A stretch of 64,000 nucleotides of DNA. It comes from Wyeomyia smithii (lineage: Eukaryota > Arthropoda > Insecta > Diptera > Culicidae). How positions within the stretch are numbered: position 1 is the first letter of the stretch; each line of letters begins with the position of its first letter. A program made the translations under genes and the position numbers. This document shows positions 33,366 through 45,075 of this stretch, piece by piece. The notes beneath the pieces were generated by a model. The model did no database searches, was not told the DNA's origin, and saw only the letters and a program-made list of their open reading frames with translations. Where the stretch lies: positions 206,137,281 to 206,201,280 of the forward strand of contig NC_073695.1 of assembly GCF_029784165.1 (NCBI RefSeq). The letters are read 5' to 3'.

Positions 33366-36300
33366 AAACACTTGTGCAAAGATTCAGTCGAATCAAATAT
33401 TATATATTTAAATATATATTTAAAGAAAATATTCAAATTGGTACATGATCCATTATTTTGATCATATTTAAAAGCGCTATGTACCTTGGCGCTCTTTTTT
33501 TTTCACACAACATTTATTTGACACCTTGGCGCTCTATTATTACACTAAAACAAGTTTCTGCGAGCGAATTAAAAAAATGTTAAAGCTTCACTCGTTGGTT
33601 TCCTGTGAACGGTTCACATAGCGAATATTCAATTATCTTCGAAGCTCAAATCTCAAATCATGATGCGAACGAATCGCAACTGATTATAATAATTAAACTT
33701 CTATCCATATTTGCTCTGCTTTGGTGTGATTCGGAAATGACAAATGAGTTTGAATGCAGTGAGACGATAATCAGAATCCCTGCTAAGAAGCATGAATTAT
33801 TCAACAAGAATTAAATATATTTGCAACGCAAGTAAACTAAACTTTTATCTTTTAGTTTTTTTTGTGTTCACTAAGGAATCGTGACCAGCATAATGTCAGT
33901 AATTTTTTTCCAAAGAATTAATAGAAGAATTTTCACTTGTTACTAAGAGGAGTTTTTATTTTCACTTGTAAACTATTATATTTCAATAATTGTTTGACAA
34001 ATCTTCTTTTTCTATATTAATGTGTCTATATAGAGGCTTCGAAATTATTTTCAGAGTAAGATTCATTATAATAAGTTTAATTTGATCAGAATTAAATAAG
34101 ACAACATCGTTCATCTTGATAACGTGAGTATTTGTTGATTTGAGGAATGAAATTCTTGGAACGCTGGAGAAATTTTTGGCGCTTATTCAACAACCACGAT
34201 AGGCTTGCGCTTCGTTTCGTAAGCGTTGTCAGCGGTTCTGAAAAAAAAAAATTTCGCGTTTATATAAGTGAACGAAATACTTCCAGAACTATATTTTTTT
34301 AATATTCTAAAAAATCAAACTCTCAATGCTTTCTAATATGCTATATTAATTTATATTATTCTACACTTCCCTCAAGTCAACTTCCAGGGCAGTAAGCACC
34401 GATTGTAAAGTTTTAATTTCCTCCCCTCAATTGAACGGAAAGCACCGAAAAAGAGTTATTAGGATTAGTGACGATCCCTTGAACACACAATAAACGTGAG
34501 AGAAACAACGAGGGTGCCAAAAAAAAATCTATAAATTATTGATAAACCCTTCGGAATGGTCGACAGACAACAGGCAAAAGGGACCCGTAGCTCGTTCGGT
34601 TTACTGACTTTTCCCAACTTTTATTATTTTTTTTTCACAGTCAGAAATTCACGAACCGAGTAGAACAACTCCTTTCCCCGTAAAATAAGTCAACCATTGG
34701 GCAGACTACATCGAGCCACCATAAAACAGAAACTTTACTTTAAATCCCAATAACGGCGTCGGCTTCGTTTAGACAGCAGGAGAAATGGTATACTTTTCTG
34801 CGTTTTACTCGCTCCAATCATTCTCTGGGTTATTTATCTTTGGGGATTACCGAAAGGAGGACGCGATCTCTCGTCGTTTGGCATGAATCGTATAAATCTG
34901 ACGCGAAGAAGAGAGAATACAGAACACCGTCGTTTGAACTGGATTCCGTGATCGACAGAACAACAACAGCGGTGTCCAGTGAATGTGGTTCGAACTTCCA
35001 AGTCGTTAATGGCCACAAACAGGGGACCTACCTTCTCACATTGTGGTCCAAATCGTTGAACAAGAGCGCGGCGGCCAAGGCAGAGCGAAGAAAATGAAAA
35101 ACTGCTGTATAAAGCCATAGAAAGCAAATTAATTCAATTTGTAGATGTCCATCTCATAAATAATCGAATGAATCGATTATTCAATTAAGATGTAAACTAA
35201 TGGATTTTCAGTTTTTGATATGGCTGAATAACGATACGTGTTTGGAAATCCATTTTACCCAGGCACCAGGTCGGAATAAACTCGTTTTGTTTTTAACTGA
35301 TTCAACAGGTAACGTACTCGCAACTAGTACGAATAGTTAGTGTTTTTGTTCGCTCCTCCGCTGCTAACGGTACCCGATGATGATTGAAAAACAATTGAAT
35401 CAAGTTTTCTCCCATAAGTTGGGTTTTCAACCATACAAAAGGGTACCCCTGAACGCGAGAAGTTGTCACCCTTTCTATATTCCTACACCAATAGATAAAA
35501 TCGAAACGAAAGCTAATCCCATTAAAGGATTAAGTTTTATATTAATAATCGGTTCCTTGGGAATAGATCTTTTTTTTCTCGATCTCTTTTCTGTTACCCT
35601 AAAAGGGCACGAAAGGCTACAACTCTCGATAATTGATTTCAGAATGATAGATTCCTAGGAAATCGCACAGCCATCAATCAAACATTTCTACCAGAGAATG
35701 CCCTCCGCATCAACCACGAATCGATACGGATAACTAGGCGAGGCAGATTAATTTTAATCGATTATACATATATCTTTCTGTAAATGGGTAGGCAGGATAG
35801 CTAACGTGAGCGCGCTCGTATCCCGAAATACTCATAATTGCTTTCACATATTTGAGTGTTGAATTATTATGATGGTCGACGCTGGTGCTGCTGCTGCTTC
35901 CGCCACACTGCGTCCAAGGGGCATTTTAAATTGATTTCAGGTCACGAAGCCCGTGGCCACCGAGCATCACCAATCACAGAGAGAACGAGAGATGTTGGCT
36001 TTTAATTTTAATTTTCAAAACTGATCACCGAGCCCGCGGTCAACTACGAGGGGGCGGTCGTTTGGACGAACAATCAAAGCAATCGATGGAATGTAGAATA
36101 TCTGAAAATAAATTTCTGCTGTGAAGACTGAAGAAGCTACCAGTAGGAATGGAAGCTTATTTTAGCTCTAGATTCTGTTGAAGGAAAAAGCAAACATAGT
36201 TGCACTTGTTTTAAGACTTGAAGTGATTTAATAACTAGAGTGTTTTGATTGGGTATGGCGTATACAGAACAAAAATTGAGATACACATCAAAGGTACAAA

Positions 36301-36720
36301 CCAATTCTGGGAGAAATCATTAAGAAGGGTAACACGATTCTTTCAGATTTTAATGAAACTTTGTGTAAATTTGTTTCTAAGTTGAAGCAACATTTCCACA
36401 GGTATTTTGATCTTTTGTGTACTTCGTAAAATGTAACCAAAACTGTTTTTAACTGACCTATTAAAACATTCATTTGAATTTCTAATGACTCTGATAAGCG
36501 ATAATCTTTTATCAATTGACAAATGAATTATACCGTTCACGCATCGATAAACAAAACGAATTTTGACCATGAGCATGAGCATGATTGACCGCCCGCGGTT
36601 GCTACTCCGTTATTGCCAGATCAGCTGTAATTACACAGAGAACCAACAGATGATGCCTGGGACTAACATGCATCCTCAATGTGTAAAAACTGATGACCTC
36701 AATCTTTATATTGGGCAATA
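33366..36720. other. Unassigned region
   Basis: 3.3 kb without recognisable genes or element termini. Open frames of 60-97 codons around 34830-35127 overlap on both strands and show no known motif. A short GCTGCTGCTGC run lies near 35883-35895. Candidate host non-coding DNA. Confidence 0.35.
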
Positions 36721-36721
36721 C

Positions 36722-38853
36722 CAGCGCCGCACAGTGTGTCCAAATCGAGAAACGGACGGCAAAAATATTTTTTCAAGTCCTATGTTATCCATATCTTCTA
36801 GAAAGTTGCTTCGTTTACTGCTGTCCTTCATATGCTTCAATGGAATTAGTTACAAATTTCGCCGTATAGAGGGCGCCATACCTAACTTTTGAACGTGACT
36901 TGCTAGACGAATAGTTTCTTCTGCAAAGTTGTGTAAAATTTGATTACAAAACTGTTTGCTGAATACATCAAACCCCTAGAAATTGAGATTTCAGAGCTAC
37001 AAGACGTTTTCTAAAAAGGCTTTTTGAAAGCAGTTTTTCATCCATATGTTCAACTCTAAGGCCTAAAATATGACTGTTTATAATTGAGAGTGACGTGGTA
37101 AATCAAGATGAAAAATTTCTAGTGATATATTGGTTATTATATACAGTATTCAGGAATAAAACCTGGAAAAAAGTGTTTTTAAAGGCTTTTTTATTTGAGT
37201 TGAAATTCGAAAAGGCGCAAACAAATCCACGCTTCTATGAAGCCATTCGATAAAGTACCTTTCTGACTAACATAAAAACACAAAACTACAGTGGGTTATT
37301 TGTAGTTTTGAATATATGGCCAACTGAAGTTACCGATTTTTACATGCATTTGTGCGCTCTTTATAGCACAAAGGCCGGCGCGTACACTACGTTTCCGTTT
37401 CTATGCCCAACAAACAGACACCACAGCGGGGCTAAATCTAGAAACGGACGGAAATAGGGAATTTTAAAGTCCAATGTTATCAGTATCTTCTATAAAGTTG
37501 TTTCGTTTACAGTTGTCCTTCATATGCTTCAATGCAACCCTCTTCAATTTTCACCATATAGGGGGCGCCACACCTAACTTTTGAACGTGACTTGATAGAC
37601 GAATAGTTTCTTCTGCAAAGTTGTGCAGAATTTTATTACAAAACTGTTTGCTGAATACTTTGAACCTCTAAATATTGAGATTTGTTTTTAAAATATTTTT
37701 TTTTTGTAAAAGGTGCTGTATCTCTGAAATCTTAATTCGTAGAGGTTTAAGTTACTCAGCAAACAGTTTTGTAATAAAATTCTGCACAACTTTGCAGAAG
37801 AAACTATTCGTCTATCAAATCATGTTCAAAAGTTAGGTGTGGCGCCCCCTATATGGTGGAAATTGAAGAGGGTTGCATTGAAGCATATAAAGGACAACAG
37901 TAAACGAATCAACTTTCTAAAAGATACTAATAACATTGGACTTCAAAATTTCCCATTTACGTTCGTTTTTAGATTTAGCCCCATTGTGATGTCTGTTCGT
38001 TGAGCATAGAAACAGAAACGTAGTGTACGCGCCGGCCTTTGTGCTATAAAGAGCGTTCAAATGCATGTAAAAAACGGTAACTTTAGTTGGCCATATATTC
38101 AAAACTACAAATAACCCACTGTAGTTTTGTGTTTTTCTGTTAGTCAGAAAGGTACTCTATCGAATGACTTCATAGAAGCTTGGATTCGTTTGCGCCTTTT
38201 CGAGTTTCAACTCAAATAAAAAAAGCCTTTGAAAACACTTTTTCCAGGTTTTATTCCTGAATACTGTATATAATAAGGGGCCATCCACATACCACGTGGA
38301 CAGCTTTGGGGGGGGGGGGGGTTGGCTAATGTCCACGGTCCATACAATTTTTTTAGAATTTATATGGGCAGTTGTCCACGGAGGGGGAGGGGGGGTCAAA
38401 ATCGGTAAAAAATCTGTCCACGTGGTATGTGGATGGCCCCTAACCAATATATCACTAGAAATTTTTCATCTTGATTTACCACGTCACTCTCAATTATGTA
38501 CAGTCATGTTTTAGGCCTTAGAGTTGAACATATGGATGAAAAACTGCTTTCAAAAAGCCTTTTTAGAAAACGTCTTGTAGCTCTGAAATCTCAATTTCTA
38601 GGGGTTTGATGTATTCAGCAAACAGTTTTGTAATCAAATTTTACACAACTTTGCAGAAGAAACTATTCGTCTAGCAAGTCACGTTCAAAAGTTAGGTATG
38701 GCGCCCTCTATACGGCGAAATTTGTAACTAATTCCATTAAAGCATATGAAGGGCAGCAGTAAACGAAGCAACTTTCTAGAATATATAGATAACATAAAAC
38801 TTGAAAAAATAGTTTTGCCGTCCGTTTCTCGGTTTGGACACACTGTGCGCCGG
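36722..38853. mobile_element. Giant palindrome (foldback element) with four copies of a 250-bp module
   Basis: Two arms of roughly 1 kb are inverted copies around an axis near 37700. The outer ends both carry CACAGTGTGTCC followed by GAGAAACGGACGG. Each arm contains a module of about 250 bp twice: outer at 36735-37000, inner at 37430-37685, and the reverse copies at about 37725-38000 and 38575-38840. Signature phrases are GAACGTGACTTG, GACGAATAGTTTCTTCTGC and CAAAACTGTTTGCTGAA. Between the modules lies a unique segment, with GTGATATATTGGTTATTATA on the left arm. The right arm is longer by a 164-bp MITE plus its TAA duplication. No protein is encoded. A transcript through it could fold into a hairpin close to 1 kb long. 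Superfamily unknown; no target duplication was found. Confidence 0.88.
38277..38440. mobile_element. 164-bp PIF/Harbinger-like MITE
   Basis: Perfect-looking inverted termini GGGGCCATCCACATACCACG, continuing to GTGGACA, enclose a G-rich core with two runs of at least seven G. The flanks are TAA on both sides (38274-38276 and 38441-38443). The 3-bp TAA duplication and GGG-starting termini fit the PIF/Harbinger superfamily. The insertion is confirmed internally: the opposite palindrome arm has the uninterrupted site at about 37128-37150 with a single TAA-equivalent. No coding capacity. Confidence 0.93.
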
Positions 38854-41814
38854 CCGCATCCGAATGCAGGTCAATGAAGGATTGTGTATGGGAATATGTT
38901 GACGTGATTTTCGCTTTGTTGGAAGCCGAGAACACCACTTCCATGAAAAATCACTGGGATGTTGTGGATAAGGGAAGGGCTTGCAGCAGGGTCCGTTTTG
39001 GTAAACGGCGCGCTGAGTTCGAGCGCCTATGGGTCCGTTATATCCGCCACGAAAGTCGCAATGCGATCCTAACTTATTCTGTTTGCTAATGTATCACCGC
39101 AAAAATAAAGCACGCGCGAGTATACGGGACATATTACCAATTTTGAACAAACTCAAATATTCGGACATCTCCGCGCGAGGTCATTATACTACTTCCGAGA
39201 GATATCATTTATTTATTTATTCCAGTCGACTACACAATCTTACCAAAATTCTATCCACGCTGACGCCTCGTCACTCATATTACATCCACGTAAAATGACC
39301 ATCTTTATACAGATATCTGTTGCGCGTTGTTGAGCTATCCTTAGATAATACGACCTCTTGGAAAGTATCGACTGTAAAAAGCTATACGATCGCACGGGTA
39401 CACACACTCGACAAATATGAACTGCTCTGGTCTTAACGTATTTTTCAGTAATCTGAATTATGGTTAAACTGGTTCTGGTTTATTAATTTACAGAATGTTA
39501 TCTAAAAAGTAACGAATGACTAAGGAAAAAAACAAGTGTAGTCATGAATGCAAGATAAACTAAATTAAGAAAAAAAAACAAAATTAGCTAGCGTACGATC
39601 TAACAAATTTTCCTCGCCGTACCGAAGCTATCAAGCTCGACGAATTCAGTGTTATCGTAAATGCTAAGCGCGCCATAGACACGAATAATGGCCGAAGTTT
39701 ATATAAATCCGTTTATTTCGCGTAAATTGGTGAGTAGAAAATCCAATGAACATTTTTTTCATGTAGACAATTTGTGTTTGTCGGGGTCCGAAATATTACT
39801 ATCAAGGACAGGGATGGTAACAACGTATCGGAAGTGACGTCGTTTTCTTTGGCGCAAAAAAAATATTCCTATTAAATTGAAAATTTGGCAACATGCATGC
39901 ATTCAAAGCCCGATAGTTAGATAAAATGCGTAGGAAACGCAATACAATACAATACAACTTTCGTAATCTATTTGCAAATGCCAAAGCAATCATTATTCAT
40001 TTTATCGTTCCGGGTGTGTTTCGTGACGAAAATTTTGCATAATTATTAAAAACTAACCGGAGAGTAAAAATTTCAAAAGCTAGAAAATTCACAAAACACG
40101 AACAGTGTCGCGCAGGCACAATAAAATTATGCCCATTCCCTATAATGGGTTTCTGAGAGATCTTATTAAAAATAAGTTTCACGTCAATAAAACATTCAAA
40201 TGAACATATAAAACTAATCGTCATCCCACACACGAGTCCCAACGCAGTAATAACTAGTGGCGTAGTGAACATGAACACCACTACCAAAACACCGTCATAG
40301 CAATCAACCTGTGCATCAGTGTTATGTCGGCTGACAGTTTTTTTTTTCGTCAGCCGTCGCAGCAAATCAAAAAACGCAGATAATGCAAAAGAAAGGCATA
40401 GGATACTTAGCTGGTTTTGTCTGTCTCGCTCTCTCTCTCCTTTATCACTCTCTTGGTCATGTTGCTTGTATTTATGCAAGCTATAGCGTTTTTCACCCGC
40501 CTTTCCACAAAAAACACACTTGTGCTATCTTTTTCACACTTATAGTTCCAAACCGCACACAAATAGGCCCTAAGTTTGATTGTTTGTTTGATAAAATTTA
40601 ACCATATAATCCACTTAGACGAGGTCCGTCCATCACATTCGTACACGGCACACATAGTTCTACTATAACGTACTATTTTTGCTATTTCTTTTTGTGAATA
40701 ACACTCATAATTTGCAAAATAAAACTACAGCAAACAGGAACCGCGTACTGATTGTTGACCGTGCTGCCCACTCATCGATTGACAAAACGAATTTTGAGGC
40801 AAAACTCATTAACCTGTCGTATTATTCAAGCTAAAATCTTATCGGTTCCCGAAACCGGAGACCGTCAGTCTTCAGGATAATGCTCCATTAGTACAATACA
40901 ACCTTTAGCCTTTATTGACAACAGTACGGCGTCGCTTTCCATTCCCGAAATCCGCAACCCCACTGTGAGGCGTGTGTCTGTCTGCAAATTCCCTCGAGAA
41001 TCAATCAACATTCACAACTCTTTGTAGAACTCCAATTTATATCAATTATTTTGAGCTCCGATGGCAGACATGCAGTACATTAATATATATCCTGTCCCTG
41101 AGGAGAAAGCTGCTTTACCCCTCCTTGCCCCTCTCAAACAACACAAGCAGCCGAAAAGTTTTCCTTCCAAGCAGAAGAAAGTCCATTGCATGAACGCCTA
41201 ATTTGCCAGAGCTGTTGTACCGGGGGTTGATGTGAGCTTCTATTTATCTGAATGAAACCTTTTCCTCTTTGTTTGTACGTGATTTATCCAAAGCAGGTTG
41301 TTTTCCCGGCTTCGAACTGAAGGCACTGGCTGGTATTTAGACTGTAGTTCGGAAACATCGCCGAACAAAAGCCGAAACTTGAAAGACAAACGTCAGGTGA
41401 AGCGCTTGCTGATGCGTGATTTTAGCCTAATTGAAATTAATGGCACGGATCATCTGCTCTAAATGTTCATTAATGATGACAGATTAAGTGGAATTAATTT
41501 TCTTAAAGTTCTTTCCATCGAGATCGGCGCCTAAAACGAATGTGATGTAACGCCATGATGTAACGGAAAGTCACCATCTGTTTGTTCATCAAAGGAAAAA
41601 AAGTAAATCAAAATACGCTGAAGTTCGAGATTATGTGAAAAAACTATATTAAATTGGGTTTCCATCACAGATTTTGCGCGAAGTTGGGAAAATTATTCAT
41701 CTACTGTCACTTAGGAAAAATCTCAAATTTAGTGTCTATCAGAATACCCCCCGCACTGTGGGACACCCCTGTTTTTTGCAAAGTCACGCATTTTTTGTTC
41801 AAAATCTCTTTTTT
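38854..41814. other. Unassigned region
   Basis: About 3 kb without recognisable genes. A 160-codon minus-strand frame (39997-40479) contains hydrophobic segments and a charged N-terminus (HDQESDKGERERDRQ) but no known domain; part of it reads through a CT-rich simple repeat, so I do not call it. The CTCTCTCTC run at about 40425-40450 is a GAGA-type microsatellite. The remainder appears to be host non-coding DNA. Confidence 0.35.
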
Positions 41815-42030
41815 CTTTTTCTTACAATTCATAGACGTAAGATGTCCGAAACATACTGACAGATGATTTTTGAAGAAAATAAACCAAGGAATCCAGAAAA
41901 AATATGAGTTTTGACCGAAAGTGTTGCCAGATAAATTATGTTTGTATTTGAAAACTAAATTTACATTTTTCGGCAAGTGCAGCCATTTTTATTTTAATTT
42001 TGATATTTTCATCGTGTTCCTTGGAAAATT
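41815..42030. repeat. Dispersed repeat, copy 1 (second copy at 44375-44595)
   Basis: Sequence from TACAATTCATAGACGTAAGA through AAGAAAATAAACCAAG, AATCCAGAAAAAATAT, AGTGTTGCCAGATA and TTCGGCAA to TTGGAAAATTT recurs in the same order and orientation at 44375-44595 with moderate divergence. The pair brackets the minisatellite, (TA)n and promoter-duplication cluster. No protein is encoded. It may be one half of a longer element or a segmental duplication. Confidence 0.85.
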
Positions 42031-42041
42031 TCACATAAGAA

Positions 42042-42221
42042 ACAAATAATTTAATAGTCTAAATAATAATATAATTTAATAGTCTTAATTTAATAGTCTC
42101 TTTGCTTAATATAATAATTTAATAATTTAATAGTCTTAATTATAATTATTATAATAATAATTTAATAGTCTCTTATAATTTAATAAGTAATAATTTAATA
42201 ATAATAATTTAATAGTCTCTT
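42042..42221. repeat. TAATTTAATAGTCT microrepeats
   Basis: Six or so copies of the phrase AATTTAATAGTCT, with TAATAATAATTTAAT expansions between them, fill about 180 bp. Several copies are followed by CTTTGCT, giving a longer irregular period. Low-complexity, non-coding. Confidence 0.8.
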
Positions 42222-42697
42222 TGCTCCAGATGACGTTTACCTCTGAAGCCGGCACCACGGTTTCACTTGCTGCCGTATCCAAAACAAGAAGGAAATTGAA
42301 TTGTTTTGTGGCTGTCTTTGGTATCAAGTTGCACTAAGCTATCTTAATATAGGCAGTGGCTACGAAGAGGTTATATACAAGGGCAAATAGTGCATTCTCC
42401 ATCTATAATATAACAGTTCAAATAACAATTCTCTGCATTTTACGAGAGCGTAGATGATTTTACTGATTGTTGCAATTAGTGAGACTTGAGCGAAAAATTA
42501 TGTGATTCAGGCTCACTAGCTCAGAAATTCTTCAGATAAACTTTGAGGTTAATTGTGTTTGTCAATGCCATTTATTGACAAATGAATGTTTTTTCAACAT
42601 GGCAAATTTTTTATTTAGTTTTGGATGATTTACAGTGATAATTGAATTCTACATGAGGTGATTTATTAGCAATTATGTATATATGAAAATTTCAAAC

Positions 42698-43080
42698 GCT
42701 ATACTGCTAGCCACACCCGCTATATAGCAAGCCACACATGCTGTAAACTATATAGCACATATAGCAAGCCACGCACGCTAGCTGCACGTTATATAGCAAG
42801 CCACACACGCTATATAGCGAGCCACACAAGCTATAGACATGCACATACACGCTTTAAACATACACACACGCTATACAGCTAGCCACGCACGCTATATAGC
42901 AAACCACGCACTCTAGCCACACGCTCTATAGAAAGCCACACATGCTAGCTACACGCTATATAGCAAGCCACACGCGCTATAAACATGCACACACGCGCTA
43001 CAGACATGCATACACGCCATAAGCATACACGCCATAAACATACACACACGCTATATAGCAAGCCACACACCTTATATATT
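42698..43080. repeat. Minisatellite with CTATATAGCAAGCCACAC units
   Basis: An irregular tandem array whose main unit is CTATATAGCAAGCCACACAC, alternating with shorter relatives such as GCTATAAACATGCACACACG and CTAGCCACACGC. At least 12 unit starts are visible. It runs directly into a 300-bp (TA)n tract and may have seeded it, since each unit contains TATATA. Non-coding. Confidence 0.85.
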
Positions 43081-43128
43081 AGGGACATACGCTACAGATA
43101 TTCACACACGTTATGTGCACACACCCTA

Positions 43129-43427
<299 letters not shown>

Positions 43428-43670
43428 GCTTGATGATAGTGGCTTCTCAAACCACCTGACGGTGCGAGTCTCTTCCAGTTTCGGGTTGTATTCACCCAAA
43501 GATATCTGAATTGGATTACCGCTGGTGGAGTCCAACTCAGATCGAAGGGAAACCGAACTGAAAGAGGTAAGAACTGCAGCTAACCACTACCACCGCCGCT
43601 GTTGCCCGATGCTGATCCACTCCGCCTACTGCCATCGGTGTTGATGTCCGCTGCTGCTGCCTGCTGCTAG

Positions 43671-43790
43671 TAAACTGATTTGCTTGAGGAGAAACAGTCT
43701 CTTATATAGCCCGAAGAGTGCATTCTCGGCTAACTAGATACTCCACTCTGTCGTCCTTTTTAGGGAAAGGCAGCAAGCGACCAATCAAAA
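43671..43790 (-). promoter_or_regulatory. Putative RNA polymerase II core promoter, copy 1
   Basis: Read on the minus strand: ATTGG (inverse CCAAT, 43781-43785), then CTATATAAG (TATA, 43701-43709), then TCAGTTTA (43671-43678), a match to the arthropod initiator TCAGT. The initiator A lies 32 nt from the first T of the TATA box, close to the usual spacing of about 31. TATA plus CCAAT plus TCAGT is common in replication-dependent histone and other strongly regulated promoters. Downstream, an ATG near 43637 opens only about 30 codons (start MAVGGVDQHRATAA), so no gene is identified. Confidence 0.5.
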
Positions 43791-43949
43791 GTCGACATTT
43801 GCCTTTCGACAATGTTCAACAATTTTTGAAACCGAACTGAAAGAGGTAAGAACTGCAGCTAACCACTACCACCGCCGCTGTTGCCCGATGCTGATCCACT
43901 CCGCCTACTGCCATCGGTGTTGATGTCCGCTGCTGCTGCCTGCTGCTAG

Positions 43950-44069
43950 TAAACTGATTTGCTTGAGGAGAAACAGTCTCTTATATAGCCCGAAGAGTGC
44001 ATTCTCGGCTAACTAGATACTCCACTCTGTCGTCCTTTTTAGGGAAAGGCAGCAAGCGACCAATCAAAA
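43950..44069 (-). promoter_or_regulatory. Putative RNA polymerase II core promoter, copy 2
   Basis: The duplicate of the promoter-like arrangement 279 bp away, with TATA at about 43980-43988, initiator at 43950-43957 and inverse CCAAT at about 44060-44064. It is identical to copy 1. If active, its transcript would run leftward through copy 1. Confidence 0.45.
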
Positions 44070-44149
44070 GTCGACATTTGCCTTTCGACAATGTTCAACA
44101 ATTTTCAATATTACAATAGTTTGAACAATCAGATTACAATTTTCTGCAT

Positions 44150-44290
44150 TTGGACGGGTGCTTAAATGGTTTTCCAATCGATTGCTGCAAAAATGACAGA
44201 AATCGGTTGGAAACTGACTGGGTTTAAAACGATTCAAATTGGACAATTTTTGTGACGCTCTCGATGCTCTCGGTTTTGAAATTGTATCCC
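44150..44290. repeat. Dispersed repeat, copy 2 (first copy at 12345-12475)
   Basis: CCAATCGATTGCTGCAAAAATGA, GAAACTGACTGGGTT and GTGACGCTCT occur in the same order and orientation as at 12345-12475. It lies immediately right of the 279-bp duplication. Ends and coding content are not recognisable. Confidence 0.55.
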
Positions 44291-44374
44291 TGTATTGAAA
44301 TTGGGTCCCTGTAATTGTTGCCGTAAGACGTATTCTACGTCAAATAAGTTGTAAACTTCGTAATTAATTTTTTT

Positions 44375-44595
44375 ACAATTTATAGACGTAAGACACCCGG
44401 AAAATAGTGATAGGTGAATTTTGAAGAAAACAAACCAAGTAATCCAGAAAAAATATTATTTTTGACCGGAAGTGTTGCCAGATAGATTATTTTTGTATTT
44501 TAAAACTAAATTTCCATTTTTCAGCAAATGCAGCTAATTTTATTTGAAATTTGATGGTTTCATCGTATTTCTTGGAAAATTTTACGTGAGAAACG
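44375..44595. repeat. Dispersed repeat, copy 2 (first copy at 41815-42030)
   Basis: Same ordered phrases as 41815-42030: TACAATTTATAGACGTAAGA, GAAAACAAACCAAG, AATCCAGAAAAAATAT, AGTGTTGCCAGATA, then TTGGAAAATTTTACG. It runs directly into the hairpin repeat at 44575-44757. Confidence 0.85.
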
Positions 44596-44757
44596 CTTAG
44601 CACCACGTGGTAATATGAACCAAAACCGAGATATAGCATTTTTACGAAAATAGTTCTGAATTTCGTAATTAATTTTTCGTAAAAATGTTATATCTCAAGA
44701 TTGGCTCATATTACCACGGAGTGGTAAGTGCTTCTTACGTAAAACTTTCTGAGAAAC
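44575..44757. repeat. Hairpin (inverted-repeat) element
   Basis: Arms of about 80 bp (44575-44655 and 44678-44757) are inverted. The left has TTTTACGTGAGAAACGCTTA, then GTGGTAATATGA, then GAGATATA and ATTTTTACGAAAA. The right carries the inverse of each. The loop is about 22 bp. It could be a small MITE; no target duplication is clear because the left arm continues the dispersed repeat at 44375-44595. Confidence 0.75.
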
Positions 44758-44762
44758 ACGAT

Positions 44763-45075
44763 GCTTTGTTACTCCCTCCTTCCACTCCTCCGGTAGCTGT
44801 TCTGTATCCCAAATCCGATCATCAGCTCCATTCCAGCTAATTTGTTGTTCTTGAGCTGCTTGATAGCATGCTTAACTTCACTCATCGTAGGAGGCGGTAT
44901 GTGTCCCTCATCCACTGTGCTGACGAAGTCGTTTCTCCTACCGTCTTGGTCCTCTGCCTCTGCGCCATTCAGGTGTTCATTGTATTGCTGCTGTCGATTA
45001 TCTTACGTTCACCTGCCAAAATTCCTCAATCTTTATCCCGAAACATTAATTGTAATTATAACTTGTCTTTTGCTA
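44763..45075 (-). pseudogene. RTE-type LINE fragment (start of reverse transcriptase)
   Basis: The minus-strand translation resembles RTE-clade LINEs just before and within the first reverse-transcriptase block: QQQYNEHLNGAEAED, then MSEVKHAIKQLKNNKLAG. After a deletion and frameshift comes DTEQLPEEWKEGVTK. In intact elements the last two blocks are separated by about 30 more residues. The fragment is about 310 bp and has lost everything else, including the catalytic FADD/YADD box. It ends abruptly at the hairpin repeat on its 3' side. Confidence 0.82.

Larger units (their letters stand above)
43551..44108. repeat. Perfect two-copy tandem duplication, 279-bp unit
   Basis: AACCGAACTGAAAGAGGTAA starts at 43551 and again at 43830, and the copies look identical through AATGTTCAACAATTTT. 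Identity over 279 bp implies a very recent duplication or an assembly artefact next to the (TA)n tract. Each copy carries a minus-strand CCAAT, TATA and initiator arrangement and a CTGCTGCTGC-rich stretch. The unique sequence bordering the left copy (43427-43550) shows nothing recognised. Confidence 0.95.

Noticed and set aside
39997..40479. 160-codon minus-strand frame with hydrophobic stretches
   Set aside because: Partly reads a CT-rich microsatellite and has no recognisable family. Insufficient to call a gene.
42698..43080. CRISPR-like regularly spaced repeats
   Set aside because: Units abut with no unique spacers, and the genome is eukaryotic. It is a minisatellite.
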